A DNA stretch of 64,000 nt from Candidatus Gastranaerophilales bacterium. Its GTDB lineage: Bacteria; Cyanobacteriota; Vampirovibrionia; Gastranaerophilales; Gastranaerophilaceae. Position 1 is the first letter of the stretch. The number at the start of each line of letters is the position of its first letter. The notes under the pieces are model-generated. The model made no database searches. It was not told the origin of the DNA and was given only the letters and a program-made list of their open reading frames with translations. This document shows, piece by piece, positions 36,187 to 44,701 of this stretch. Where the stretch lies: the NCBI GenBank assembly GCA_003150395.1, contig QAMI01000059.1, forward strand, positions 5,571 through 69,570. Reading direction: 5' to 3'. The position numbers were made by a program, and so were the translations under genes.

Positions 36187-37246
36187 TTTAATAGGTCTCC
36201 TTTGTTTTGAAACTTGCCTAAAACGATTGGACAATATTTTTCTAATATTTTAATTGTGTAGTAGTTTATAAGCAATAGTATGAATGTGAATATTATTAAA
36301 AATATTAGTTTTAGGATTATATTTGGAAAGTAATTTATTATTTGTGTATTCAAAATTCGTAGAGGAAAAAGCAGTAACTCATGAAAAAATATTATAAATA
36401 ATGTATTTTTTGCTATAGTTTTTATAAATTCATTTTCATCGCAGAAAAATTTAGAAATTATACATATCATATATGTTCCGATTATGCCACCTAAATATGA
36501 TAAAAACAAGGATTGATTTTGAATATTTTTATTAGGAAGACTCATTTCTATCACTCCGTTATGTGAAAGTATATTTTCTAATAGTAAATAACTAATTATA
36601 ACCCCCCCCCCCCAGCTCTAAGCCCTTTTTTAGTATAGCTTTTCAGCATATAGCCAAAAGTGAAATAAGGTACCGCCATTAGAGTATTATCAAGGCAAAA
36701 ATATAAATTTATATTATTTATAAATAAAAATTTACATATAAATATTGCTGAAATGTTTAACAAAACTAAATTTCTAATATTTAAATTTATATTATTAAAT
36801 AGTAATCTAAGTTGTATGATTGTCATTATAAACCAGCATGGCGCGCAATTTGGTATTGAAATAGGTGTACTAGAAGCATCTCCAAGAATTGCTCCACTGA
36901 CAATTCCTAATATTTTATATCCTAAATAAGGTTTTATTAGAAACAAATACCAAGCTTTAAAAGGTAAGTATATAATCTGGTAAATTAAATAAGGAATTAA
37001 AAGTCCATATAAAATTTTTTTATAGTTATCAGTTTTTGTTTTTGATTTATATAAATACCCTGCCATAATAAAGAATAAAGGCATATGAAATAGATAGATA
37101 AAATCCCATAGATGTGAGAAAAATGTAGAATTTTTTAGAAGTCCAAATGGCGATAATGTATGCCCAAAGACTACCAAAAATATTCCAATAAACTTTGCAA
37201 TATCTACCCAAACAATATTTCTATTTTCAATAATATTTTCAGACAA
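36177..37246 (-). CDS. Phase-variable acyltransferase 3 family protein, OFF (frameshift at G12 tract)
   Basis: This is a membrane O-acyltransferase split into two frames. The first 216 codons (37246-36596) begin 'NIVWVDIAKFIGIFLVVFGHTLSPFG' with the active-site His and Asp of the family, have 'LFHMPLFFIMAGYLYKSK', and stop two codons after 12 G residues. The second part (to 36177) supplies the missing C-terminal helices ('FLSYLGGIIGTYMICI', 'NTLFIIFFHELLLFP'). A tract of 13 or 10 G joins them into 355-356 residues, the normal family size. The start overlaps the hddC-gmhB gene by 8 bp. It probably decorates the glycan built by this locus. The DNA is AT-rich compared with the heptose genes on both sides. 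Confidence 0.85.
36602..36613 (-). repeat. Poly-G tract (12 G on coding strand), putative phase-variation switch B
   Basis: Twelve C on the plus strand, read as G12 in the acyltransferase gene at codons 212-215. At 12 the frame meets TAA two codons later, at 11 it meets TAG within a few codons, and at 10 or 13 it continues into the C-terminal part. Confidence 0.88.
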
Positions 37247-38408
37247 ATTTTAGTACCTCGCATTTTAAGTATGGAAGTTTTATATTGTCAATTTCTGGAT
37301 TGTCGCCGATCATTATTGAATTTTTTAAATCAATTTTTAAATTATCACATGCCTTCAAAATCATGCCAGGGTTTGGTTTCCGCAATATGGTGTCAAAATG
37401 ATATTCTATTCGGGTTCCATCTTTGTGAAACGGACAAAATTCTATAGCATCAAATTTTAGGTTTTTTGTTTTATAAAATTCTTTTATACCTTCAAAATTC
37501 TCCTGCATGTCCGTAAAACTGAATTTTTCTTTTGCAACACCCGCTTGATTTGTAACCATCACAACATAATAACCTTGTTCTGAATATTTTCTTACAATAT
37601 CAATTGTACTTTCTATAATTTGAAAATCTCGACCATGAGGGTATTCTGTGTTTACAATTAAGGTCCCGTCTTTGTCAATGAACAATGCGGGTTTTGCTTT
37701 CTTTTTTATCCATGACGGAATTAACTCTTGAGCTTTTGAGTAATCCTGTGGAATTCCAATATCAATAAAACAGCCGCCTAAGGGTAATCCGTAAAGTTTA
37801 TCTTGCGATAATAATTTCGGGAAAATTTCGGTTTCCAAAGAGATAAATTCTCCATTAAAATTTTTTACGAAATCTTTTAAAACTTCTTTTTTAAGATAAT
37901 AAATCCCGCCGTTAATATATCCGTCAATACGGTTTTCCGGCAAAGAACCCTTTTCTACAAAAGATGTTGTTTTGAAATCATCGTTTATTTCCACCATGCC
38001 ATATCTTGAGATATTGTTGGTATATCTTAATGTAATTGTGCAAGGCTTATCTTTGCTGAAATCTTCAAGAAGTGAATAATCAATATCAAAAAAAGTATCG
38101 CCGTTTATCACAAAAAATTCATCTTCAAGATAATCATAAGCATTAAGAATAGCACCGCCTGTCCCTAAAGCAGTTTCTTCTTTTATTAATATGGCATTCT
38201 TTAATTTTTTAAAGTGTTTTTCAATTATTTCGGATTTGTAACCGGTTAAAAATACAAAACTATCAAAACCTTGATGTTTCAATGTCTTTACCAGGTATTC
38301 AAGAAAAGGTTTTTTAGAAATCGGAGCCATTGGTTTAGGTACATCACTGACAACATGCGCTAATCTTGTTCCGAAACCGCCTGCCAATATCACTGCTTGT
38401 CTAGCCAT
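37239..38408 (-). CDS. Fusion of heptose-1-phosphate guanylyltransferase and heptose bisphosphatase
   Basis: This is a 389-residue bifunctional protein. Residues 1-225 are a nucleotidyltransferase of the HddC type ('AVILAGGFGTRLAHVVSDVPKPM', 'FFVINGDTFFDIDY', 'GYINGGIYYLKKEVL'). Residues about 235-389 are a HAD phosphatase of the GmhB type ('ALFIDKDGTLIVNTEYPH', 'VVMVTNQAGVAKEKFS', 'FCPFHKDG', 'LRKPNPGMI', 'IMIGDNPEIDN'). With GmhA and HddA this gives all four activities from sedoheptulose 7-phosphate to GDP-D-glycero-alpha-D-manno-heptose. In the GmhB domain the usual zinc-binding Cys/His loop is reduced to 'CPFHKDGTRIEYHF'. Confidence 0.88.
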   Translation of the reverse strand: MARQAVILAGGFGTRLAHVVSDVPKPMAPISKKPFLEYLVKTLKHQGFDSFVFLTGYKSEIIEKHFKKLKNAILIKEETALGTGGAILNAYDYLEDEFFVINGDTFFDIDYSLLEDFSKDKPCTITLRYTNNISRYGMVEINDDFKTTSFVEKGSLPENRIDGYINGGIYYLKKEVLKDFVKNFNGEFISLETEIFPKLLSQDKLYGLPLGGCFIDIGIPQDYSKAQELIPSWIKKKAKPALFIDKDGTLIVNTEYPHGRDFQIIESTIDIVRKYSEQGYYVVMVTNQAGVAKEKFSFTDMQENFEGIKEFYKTKNLKFDAIEFCPFHKDGTRIEYHFDTILRKPNPGMILKACDNLKIDLKNSIMIGDNPEIDNIKLPYLKCEVLKFV

Positions 38409-39771
38409 GTCTGCCTCCTAAAGCCAAAAATACAGCTTTTATCAAAATCCCGATTTCCCACAATAAATTCCGATGTTTTAAGTAATAAAGGTCATATTGA
38501 AGTTTTTCTGCGACATCATCACTTGAAACACAATGTCCTTGATTAATCTGCGCCCATCCTGTCCATCCGGTTTTAACCCACTGACGGCTTGTATAGTAAG
38601 GAATTTCATTTGAATATATTGAAACAAGATTTTCCCATTCACTGCGGGGACCGACAATTGACATATCGCCTTTTAATATATTTATCATCTGCGGAATTTC
38701 ATCAAAACGAGCTTTCCTGACAAATTTACAGAATGGAATTACTCTGTCGTCTTCATCTTGAGATTCTGTATGCCCGATATGACCCTTTTGAGGTACATAA
38801 TCATTTAAATACATTGTTCTTAGTTTATACATTTTAAATTGTTTGCCATTTTTGCCAATTCTATTTTGTGTGTAAATTGCCGGGCCGCCATCAGTCATTT
38901 TTACTCTTATTCCAATGTATAAGAGTATCGGAAAAGTCACTGTTAATATGATTAATGCTGCAATAATGTCATAAATACGTTTACAAAAATCATAAACTGC
39001 CGAACGTTTGTTCATGTAATCATAAAACAGCCAATTCATAGACATTCTGTCAATAAAATATTTACCGGTAACGAGCTCATAGAACTCAGGCATTTTGTAA
39101 ACTTTTACGTTGCGCGGAATACTTTCTACCAAGCTTGTCAGCAATTCTTCTTCCATGCGCCTTTTAACGGCAATAATTACAATATCAATATTATTTAATT
39201 TTATAGTTTCTTTTAGTGCGAATGGTTTTGTAAGAATTTTGAGATTATGGTCATTGATATAATCAGTGTCGTCGTCAAAATCTTTTATAAAACCTGTGAC
39301 ATTCATCTTTAAAGCTTTTTTATTAATAATCTCATCTGCAAGAAGTTTTGCATTCTTATCGGCGCCTATAATTAGAATGTTTTTAACTTTTTTGATATGG
39401 AAAAGATAATAGTGAAAAAGAGTTCTATAAACTTGTAGAACCAAGAAAATTGTCACTAGGTTTGCGAGAACAAATTCGAGTGAATTTACATTATCAGCAA
39501 ATGTAAGAAGCAGGATTGCTGCAGGAATTTGTGAAAACACAATACCTTCAAAAAGCAGATAATGATTTTTGAGATTAACGTTAAACTCTCGTATTTTGTA
39601 ATTGTCTTTCAAAAATAGAACGGCCAAGCCCGTAAGAACAGTTATAAAAACTGTTAGGTGAAGAAATTCTTCTGGCATGGAAAATCTTTCAAACCAAAAA
39701 GTTGTTGATACTAAAAAAGTAATAATATCAACCGTTAACATCACCCATATAGATTTTGACAAAAATTTCAA
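38401..39771 (-). CDS. Priming polyprenyl-phosphate sugar-1-phosphate transferase
   Basis: It starts glycan synthesis by moving a sugar phosphate onto undecaprenyl phosphate. Four hydrophobic segments occupy residues 1-125 and a CoA-binding-like Rossmann domain follows ('ILIIGADKNAKLLADEII'). The bacterial sugar transferase domain is from about 262 ('RIYDIIAALIILTVTFPIL', 'KMYKLRTMYLND', 'ARFDEIPQMINILKGDMSIV', 'GPRSEW'). At 456 residues it is a PssY/WbaP-type protein. The start is a TTG at 39771 with GAGAGG six bases upstream; the ATG nearby is out of frame. It heads the minus-strand operon that runs to 31132. Confidence 0.9.
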   Translation of the reverse strand: MKFLSKSIWVMLTVDIITFLVSTTFWFERFSMPEEFLHLTVFITVLTGLAVLFLKDNYKIREFNVNLKNHYLLFEGIVFSQIPAAILLLTFADNVNSLEFVLANLVTIFLVLQVYRTLFHYYLFHIKKVKNILIIGADKNAKLLADEIINKKALKMNVTGFIKDFDDDTDYINDHNLKILTKPFALKETIKLNNIDIVIIAVKRRMEEELLTSLVESIPRNVKVYKMPEFYELVTGKYFIDRMSMNWLFYDYMNKRSAVYDFCKRIYDIIAALIILTVTFPILLYIGIRVKMTDGGPAIYTQNRIGKNGKQFKMYKLRTMYLNDYVPQKGHIGHTESQDEDDRVIPFCKFVRKARFDEIPQMINILKGDMSIVGPRSEWENLVSIYSNEIPYYTSRQWVKTGWTGWAQINQGHCVSSDDVAEKLQYDLYYLKHRNLLWEIGILIKAVFLALGGRHG

Positions 39772-39821
39772 ATCATACCTCTCTGTTCAATTATAATAAT
39801 ACAACAAACATGAAATTATAT

Positions 39822-39835
39822 TAGCCAAATGGCTA
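39822..39835. promoter_or_regulatory. Inverted repeat between divergent glycan operons
   Basis: TAGCCA-AA-TGGCTA overlaps a TATAAT on the plus strand (39834-39839) in the 160-bp region between the priming transferase and the aldolase-like gene. The position suits an operator controlling one or both directions. Confidence 0.3.
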
Positions 39836-39874
39836 TAATATTAATAAAAGTTTTAACAATATATAACTAGTAGC

Positions 39875-39903
39875 TTATTAGTTTCTATATATTGTGTTAT
39901 AAT
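39875..39903 (+). promoter_or_regulatory. Likely promoter of the aldolase-like gene
   Basis: TTATTA and a perfect TATAAT are 17 bases apart, ending about 28 bp before the ATG at 39932. Confidence 0.4.
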
Positions 39904-39931
39904 TATCTCTGTGAAACGTCAGGATAATAGT

Positions 39932-40933
39932 ATGACAAAGATTAAAATTCTAGATTGCACTCTTCGCGACGGCGGCTATGTAAACCAGTGGAATTTTGGC
40001 GAAGAAAATATTCAAAAAATTATTCGAAATTTAGAAAATGCTCATCTCGATTATATTGAATGCGGGTTTCTTAATCAAAAAGTATATAACTCTAATGAAA
40101 GTCTATTTCAAAATATTAACCAATTAGAAAAGTTTTTATATAATAAATCTTCTGAAACTTTATATTCTTTGATGATAAATTACGGTGAATATCCACTAGA
40201 AAACCTTCCTGAGTGTAAAAATAATAAAATTTTTTTAAGGGTTGCTTTTCATAAACGGAATTTTAAAGAAGCGATTATTTTTTGCGAGCAGCTTATTGAA
40301 AAAGGTTATGGAATCTTTTTAAATCCTAAACAAACAAATTTGTACACTTTCCAGGAAATGCTTGAACTTATAAATAGTGCTAATGAATTCAAACCAAAGG
40401 CTCTTACAATCGTTGATACCAATGGTGCAATGAAAGAAGATGATGTTTTTAAATTATTTCAATTAATTGATGAAAATTTAGATAAAAATATTGCATTATG
40501 TTTTCACTCTCACAATAACTTGCAGCTTTCTTTTGCAAATGCCAAATGTTTGATGAAAATTTGTACAGTAAGAGAACTTATTATAGATTCAAGTGTTTTT
40601 GGGATGGGGCGCGGTGCAGGAAATCTTTGCTCCGAACTTATTGTTAGGTATCTCAAAGATAATTACGGTGCAAATTATGAGCTTGTTCCGATTTTGAAGA
40701 TTATAGACGAACAAATATATCCTATTTTTACACAAACAACTTGGGGATATTCTTTTCAGTATTTTCTTTCAGCTGTCAATAACTGTCATCCAAATTATGC
40801 TAAATATTTTGTTGAGAACCAAATTATTTCTGCTGAATTTATTAATAATATTCTGCAAGCAATTCCTGATGATAAAAAATCCGTTTACGATAAGGATTTA
40901 ATTAAACATTTGTGCAATTTAAGCAAAGTTTAA
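39932..40933 (+). CDS. HMG-CoA-lyase-like (DmpG/HMGL) aldolase family protein
   Basis: This is a TIM-barrel enzyme of the 4-hydroxy-2-oxovalerate aldolase/homocitrate-synthase superfamily. The N-terminal 'ILDCTLRDGGYVNQWNFG' has the metal-binding Asp and catalytic Arg, and 'CFHSHNNLQLSFANAK' has the metal-binding HxH. It is 333 residues long, with a C-terminal helical part different from DmpG. I chose the ATG at 39932 (AGGATAAT upstream) over a GTG seven codons earlier. Such proteins occur in capsule loci, where they may make branched-chain sugar substituents; the reaction here is unknown. Confidence 0.8.
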   Translation: MTKIKILDCTLRDGGYVNQWNFGEENIQKIIRNLENAHLDYIECGFLNQKVYNSNESLFQNINQLEKFLYNKSSETLYSLMINYGEYPLENLPECKNNKIFLRVAFHKRNFKEAIIFCEQLIEKGYGIFLNPKQTNLYTFQEMLELINSANEFKPKALTIVDTNGAMKEDDVFKLFQLIDENLDKNIALCFHSHNNLQLSFANAKCLMKICTVRELIIDSSVFGMGRGAGNLCSELIVRYLKDNYGANYELVPILKIIDEQIYPIFTQTTWGYSFQYFLSAVNNCHPNYAKYFVENQIISAEFINNILQAIPDDKKSVYDKDLIKHLCNLSKV

Positions 40934-40945
40934 ATGTTAAAACTC

Positions 40946-41830
40946 TTATGAATACATCAAAATGCTGTTATAATGTAATTCTTTCACGATATCAATTATT
41001 TTGTTTATAAATTTCTTGTAGGCCTGTCTGTCGGCTTCACCTGAAAGAATTATATCTGCATTAGAAATTGTCGGATGAATATGGGTTTTTGCTTTGCTGG
41101 CGGCGTTGTTGTAAACTTCATCGCTGGATGAACCCAAATTCCTTTCAGCTGCACGTTTGTAAAATCTTTCCTTTTGAATATTCGCCGAAACGTCAACATA
41201 TATTTTAAAATCAAATGCATCAACGACTTTTTCGGTTAAAGTGAATAACCCTTCCGAAATTATGATTTTAGCCGGAACCGCCCGGGTTACATTGTCTTTT
41301 CTGATTGCAGTTCCAGACATGTCATACTTTGGAAGCCAAACTGTTTTACCGTTCAAAAGAGCTCTTATGTGTTCTTTCATTAGTTCCAGCTCTAATGCCT
41401 CCGGAATATCCAAATCGTAATGTTTTGCAAATTCAGCAAAACTTCCGGCTTTTTTTACCATTTCCGAGCGATCATAGTAATAATCATCTGTGTTAATTCT
41501 TGTAATCGCATTTTCAATGCAATATTCATTTGCAAAGGCTTCAATTGTATCAATTATATCAAGCGTTATTGTTGATTTTCCGCTTGCAGTCTCCCCGGCA
41601 ATTCCTATTGAACAGGCTCTGCCTTTGGCGCCGGATAAAAATAATGCCATTTTATGAATGGCATTACTCGATACATATTTAAATATAGAATCAGATGAAT
41701 CCATTTCATCTGCAAAAATTTTATTAAGCTTTTTTTCTATTGATTGAAAAACTAGAAGATTATTGTTTCTTTTACCTGAAAACAATTGTTTGTCTGAAGG
41801 TTTAATAGTTTTTGTAACGGTATTCTGCAA
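40946..41830 (-). CDS. Uridine-kinase-like P-loop kinase
   Basis: The Walker A motif is in 'SIGIAGETASGKSTITLDII', followed by 'ITRINTDDYYYDRSEM' and 'AKIIISEGLFTL', which match uridine/phosphoribulokinase-type enzymes acting on small sugars or nucleosides. Around 80 residues of extra helical sequence precede the kinase core. No ATG occurs before the core; a TTG at 41830 is preceded by AAAAGG nine bases upstream and is my choice. An upstream TTG at 41905 would start in a stretch that resembles promoter DNA. It is convergent with the aldolase-like gene. Confidence 0.75.
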   Translation of the reverse strand: MQNTVTKTIKPSDKQLFSGKRNNNLLVFQSIEKKLNKIFADEMDSSDSIFKYVSSNAIHKMALFLSGAKGRACSIGIAGETASGKSTITLDIIDTIEAFANEYCIENAITRINTDDYYYDRSEMVKKAGSFAEFAKHYDLDIPEALELELMKEHIRALLNGKTVWLPKYDMSGTAIRKDNVTRAVPAKIIISEGLFTLTEKVVDAFDFKIYVDVSANIQKERFYKRAAERNLGSSSDEVYNNAASKAKTHIHPTISNADIILSGEADRQAYKKFINKIIDIVKELHYNSILMYS

Positions 41831-41939
41831 TTTACAAATCCTTTTATTATACTTCTTTTTTCCTATTTTACTACAATAAAAAATAAATAGAAGAAAATTT
41901 GTCAAAAATGTTAAAAATGTTCAAAATTTGTAATAAAAA

Positions 41940-42962
41940 TTATAATTTATTGTTTTTTATTTGTTTATCAATTTTTTCGGCCAGATATGTTGAAATCATT
42001 GGTAAAAATCCATAATAAATTGCTGCAAAAATTAATGCCGGCCGTAAGATATTGATACCTTCTATGTATTTGTAGAGTTTCGGGTCATTTTGGTTTAGTT
42101 TTGAAAATTTCTCAATAAAGGTTTGCGTGTGTTTTTTTATAACCCTGTCAACCGCATAGCCGCCGGTTAATGTAATTCCGGTTGAGATTACATTATTATA
42201 AATAAGCGCTTTTTTCCTATCTTCTTTAATTTTGCTGCTTTGATTTGTTAAATATGCAAAACTTGAGGTTAAGAGTATATCTGTGGCTGCTGTCATATGT
42301 TTTGCGATATTTTTGTCATTGTTTTGGTGTTTTGCGGCAAAGTTTCTAAAAACTTCCCAATCAAGAACTTTTGCAATGCCTTTTGGAATTGCTTCTGGCA
42401 AAGCGCCCGTAAAAGGAATGTTTTTTTCTTTCAAAGCTGTACTTTTCTGAGGAGTTTGTTTGTGCGGCACAATTTTTAGGTCAAACAGCTTGTCCATAAT
42501 AATCGGAATAAAGGCAATTGTTAAGATAGATTTAGGAATTGCCGAAAGAAAGCCTGCACCTAATTTTAGAGTTTGGGTTGCAAGTTTGTAGCTCTTTGAA
42601 GAGGTCAAGGGATTTGAAGATGGCTGAAAACTTTTGATAGATGCCTTGTTAAGATATTTTTCGGGGTTTTTGTCGATTTTTTTTACGGCATTTTCAATTG
42701 GGAGTGCAATTGCTTCAACCATTGCAAATTTTATGAGTCCTGAACCTATTGAATTTGCAATCGCATACTGTTTGTTCTCCTTTTCAACATTTGGGGTTGT
42801 AAGAATTGCAAGCGGACGTGTTGTAAGTGACATCACAAGCGCTGTTCCGGCAGAGAACGATGTAGCGTGCTCGGAAACTTTTTCAAGAGTTTTCAGAACT
42901 GTTTTGTTTGTCAAAACTCCTGTAAAATTTGGATTATTTCGGCTTACTTTATTTACTTGCAT
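41940..42962 (-). CDS. Uncharacterised membrane protein (340 aa), family with two neighbours
   Basis: The N-terminus 'MQVNKVSRNNPNFTGVLTNK' is polar, and an 'NxxFxG' signature recurs near position 190 ('NIPFTGALPEAI'). Several hydrophobic segments follow. The stretch 'TTRPLAILTTPNVEKENKQYAIANSIGSGLIKF' (in parts) parallels 'GRPAAIMMDKKVDEDTRKYA' and 'LRPTFTMMDKKQEKASRIYT' of the proteins at 44072 and 44701, so they appear to be distant relatives. The start at 42962 has AGGAAAAAG upstream; an in-frame extension lacks one. I do not recognise a function. It may be specific to this lineage. Confidence 0.6.
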   Translation of the reverse strand: MQVNKVSRNNPNFTGVLTNKTVLKTLEKVSEHATSFSAGTALVMSLTTRPLAILTTPNVEKENKQYAIANSIGSGLIKFAMVEAIALPIENAVKKIDKNPEKYLNKASIKSFQPSSNPLTSSKSYKLATQTLKLGAGFLSAIPKSILTIAFIPIIMDKLFDLKIVPHKQTPQKSTALKEKNIPFTGALPEAIPKGIAKVLDWEVFRNFAAKHQNNDKNIAKHMTAATDILLTSSFAYLTNQSSKIKEDRKKALIYNNVISTGITLTGGYAVDRVIKKHTQTFIEKFSKLNQNDPKLYKYIEGINILRPALIFAAIYYGFLPMISTYLAEKIDKQIKNNKL

Positions 42963-43044
42963 ACGCTTTTTCCTATTACAAGTAGACAACACACAAAGCA
43001 AAAAGTAAAATGTTTCTTAAAATTTTTATACTATAATAATTGTG

Positions 43045-43746
43045 ATGAATATAAAAGAGTTTATTAAATCGGAATTGTTAGGATGGGGAAGGGTTGAAAG
43101 AGTTATTTTTCCACTTGAGATTTTTTTGATTATAATAATATCAATCTATATTGGCGATAATAAAATCGCGCTTGTTTCGGCCGTTTGCGGAATAAGTTAT
43201 ACTATTTTGGCCGGAAAAGGTAAAATTTCATGTTATTTATTTGGGCTTTGCGGAACTTTATGCTACGCATATATTTCTTATAAAAATCAACTTTATGGGA
43301 ATTTATATCTTTATGCCCTTTATTATTTTCCCATGCAGATTTTGGGAATTTTTAAATGGCGTCAGCACCTTAACAAAGAAACTAATGAGATTATTAAAAC
43401 TTCGTTGAAATTTAGAGAACGTTTTGCATATTTTTCTTCTGCGATAGTGCTATCATTGATTGCTGCAGTTCTTTTAAAATATACCGGCGATTTAACACCT
43501 TTTTTTGATGCCTTCACAACAGTGTTTTCTATATTCGGCCTGATTTTGACAATAAAACGCTGTATTGAGCAGTGGTATATTTGGACAGTTGTTAACGGCT
43601 TATCCGTAATTATGTGGATTGAAGCATATTTTCACGGTTCAAACTGTTTTGCTACAATTTTAATGTGGGGAACATATTTTATTTTAGGACTTTATTTCCT
43701 ATACACCTGGCACAAAGAAATCCGGCAAAACCGTGCTTTAGGCTAG
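43045..43746 (+). CDS. pnuC: PnuC-like nicotinamide riboside transporter
   Basis: This is a membrane protein of 233 residues with about seven hydrophobic segments and the PnuC pattern. 'LVSAVCGISYTILAGKGKISCYLFGLCG' (in parts), 'YALYYFPMQILGIFKWRQH' and 'IEQWYIWTVVNGLSVIMWIEA' are the conserved helices that form the substrate pore. It probably imports nicotinamide riboside for NAD synthesis. A neighbouring GTG codon at 43042 is directly before the ATG and is not needed. There is no riboswitch in the short 80-bp upstream region. Confidence 0.85.
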   Translation: MNIKEFIKSELLGWGRVERVIFPLEIFLIIIISIYIGDNKIALVSAVCGISYTILAGKGKISCYLFGLCGTLCYAYISYKNQLYGNLYLYALYYFPMQILGIFKWRQHLNKETNEIIKTSLKFRERFAYFSSAIVLSLIAAVLLKYTGDLTPFFDAFTTVFSIFGLILTIKRCIEQWYIWTVVNGLSVIMWIEAYFHGSNCFATILMWGTYFILGLYFLYTWHKEIRQNRALG

Positions 43747-43748
43747 AA

Positions 43749-44060
43749 TCAATTTATCGAAACCTTTTCCTTAATTCCTGCTTCATTTTTTTTATCAGAT
43801 GCCGGTGCATTGTTGTCTTTGTATTTCCAATATAGAAACATGTCCACAAGCAGGAAAAACGTATTTATAATATACAACCAGAAAACCCAGTCCATATCAT
43901 CAAGAACCTTATGTGCAATGCCGCAAATATATCCTAAAAGAATAAGCATTGAAAAATGGATACTTTTGCCGTGGACGCACTTGCATTTGTAAGTTTTCAA
44001 GGCTGCAACCGGCCAGCTTATGCCAAAACAAACCATCATTCCTGCTTCAAATACACTCAT
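43749..44060 (-). CDS. Small 3-TM protein, PQ-loop/SemiSWEET-like
   Basis: This 103-residue protein has three hydrophobic helices. The first contains 'GMMVCFGISWPVAALKTYKCK', where the Trp-Pro and following basic turn resemble the PQ-loop of SemiSWEET half-transporters. 'GKSIHFSMLILLGYICGI' and 'VFWLYIINTFFLLVDMFLYW' complete the bundle. The C-terminus is polar. The match is by pattern only and the substrate is unknown. A ribosome site (GGAGATAATT) precedes the ATG. It is convergent with pnuC and downstream of two related membrane proteins. Confidence 0.5.
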   Translation of the reverse strand: MSVFEAGMMVCFGISWPVAALKTYKCKCVHGKSIHFSMLILLGYICGIAHKVLDDMDWVFWLYIINTFFLLVDMFLYWKYKDNNAPASDKKNEAGIKEKVSIN

Positions 44061-44071
44061 AATTATCTCCT

Positions 44072-44701
44072 TTATGCTTTTATATTTATTTTACCATTTT
44101 CCTGTTTCTTGCTTTCTTCAAAACCTAAACCTCGCATTAGCGGATGAAGTATATGGTTGCTTAATTCAGAGGCAATCCAGGCCAAACCAATTACTGTTCC
44201 TGTTAAGTTGCTTAATTCAATCGCACCTTTGGCTGCAGGGAACTCCGGAGGTTTTGCATCGTTAATAAGATGCTCTTTTAATGTTAATTTGTCATCTTTA
44301 TCTGCTTTTAAAGTATCTGAAATTTTTGACAGAAGTTTATTGTTTTTTCTTTCACCAATGGGCATTTTTGCCAGTTTTGCATAATTTAAATATTCTTGTG
44401 CATCTTTGAACGCCGGGAGTTCTTTATCACCTTTTAATATTTTCTGGGCTATCTTGAAACCGTATCTCTGAAAAATAAATGGAATCATTGTGAGATAAAT
44501 TCCCAAGCATAGCATCTGATATAAGCCTTCTTTTGTTGCAGCGTACTTTCTTGTATCTTCATCAACTTTTTTATCCATCATAATAGCTGCCGGCCGGCCT
44601 GTTGCTTTGAAAATGGATTCTGTAGAGACTGTGTATTTTGTGTTATTTGCAAAATTTACAAATTTTGGATTTAAAAGTATATTTGCGACTTTATCAAGCA
44701 T
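44072..44701 (-). CDS. Uncharacterised membrane protein (209 aa), paralogue of upstream gene
   Basis: The block 'GRPAAIMMDKKVDEDTRKYA' followed by 'ATKEGLYQMLCLGIYL' aligns with 'LRPTFTMMDKKQEKASRIYT' and 'AFREGLTGAVAFGSYL' of the gene immediately upstream, so the two are tandem paralogues. There are two or three hydrophobic segments, with a charged middle region (ERKNNKLLSKISDTLKADKDD). Its ATG overlaps the stop of the upstream gene (TAATG), with GGAGGT just before it. Function unknown. Confidence 0.65.
   Translation of the reverse strand: MLDKVANILLNPKFVNFANNTKYTVSTESIFKATGRPAAIMMDKKVDEDTRKYAATKEGLYQMLCLGIYLTMIPFIFQRYGFKIAQKILKGDKELPAFKDAQEYLNYAKLAKMPIGERKNNKLLSKISDTLKADKDDKLTLKEHLINDAKPPEFPAAKGAIELSNLTGTVIGLAWIASELSNHILHPLMRGLGFEESKKQENGKINIKA

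Noticed and set aside
41831..41905. Start of the uridine-kinase-like gene at a TTG at 41905
   Set aside because: The added residues are very AT-driven with no ribosome site, whereas the TTG at 41830 has AAAAGG at suitable distance.
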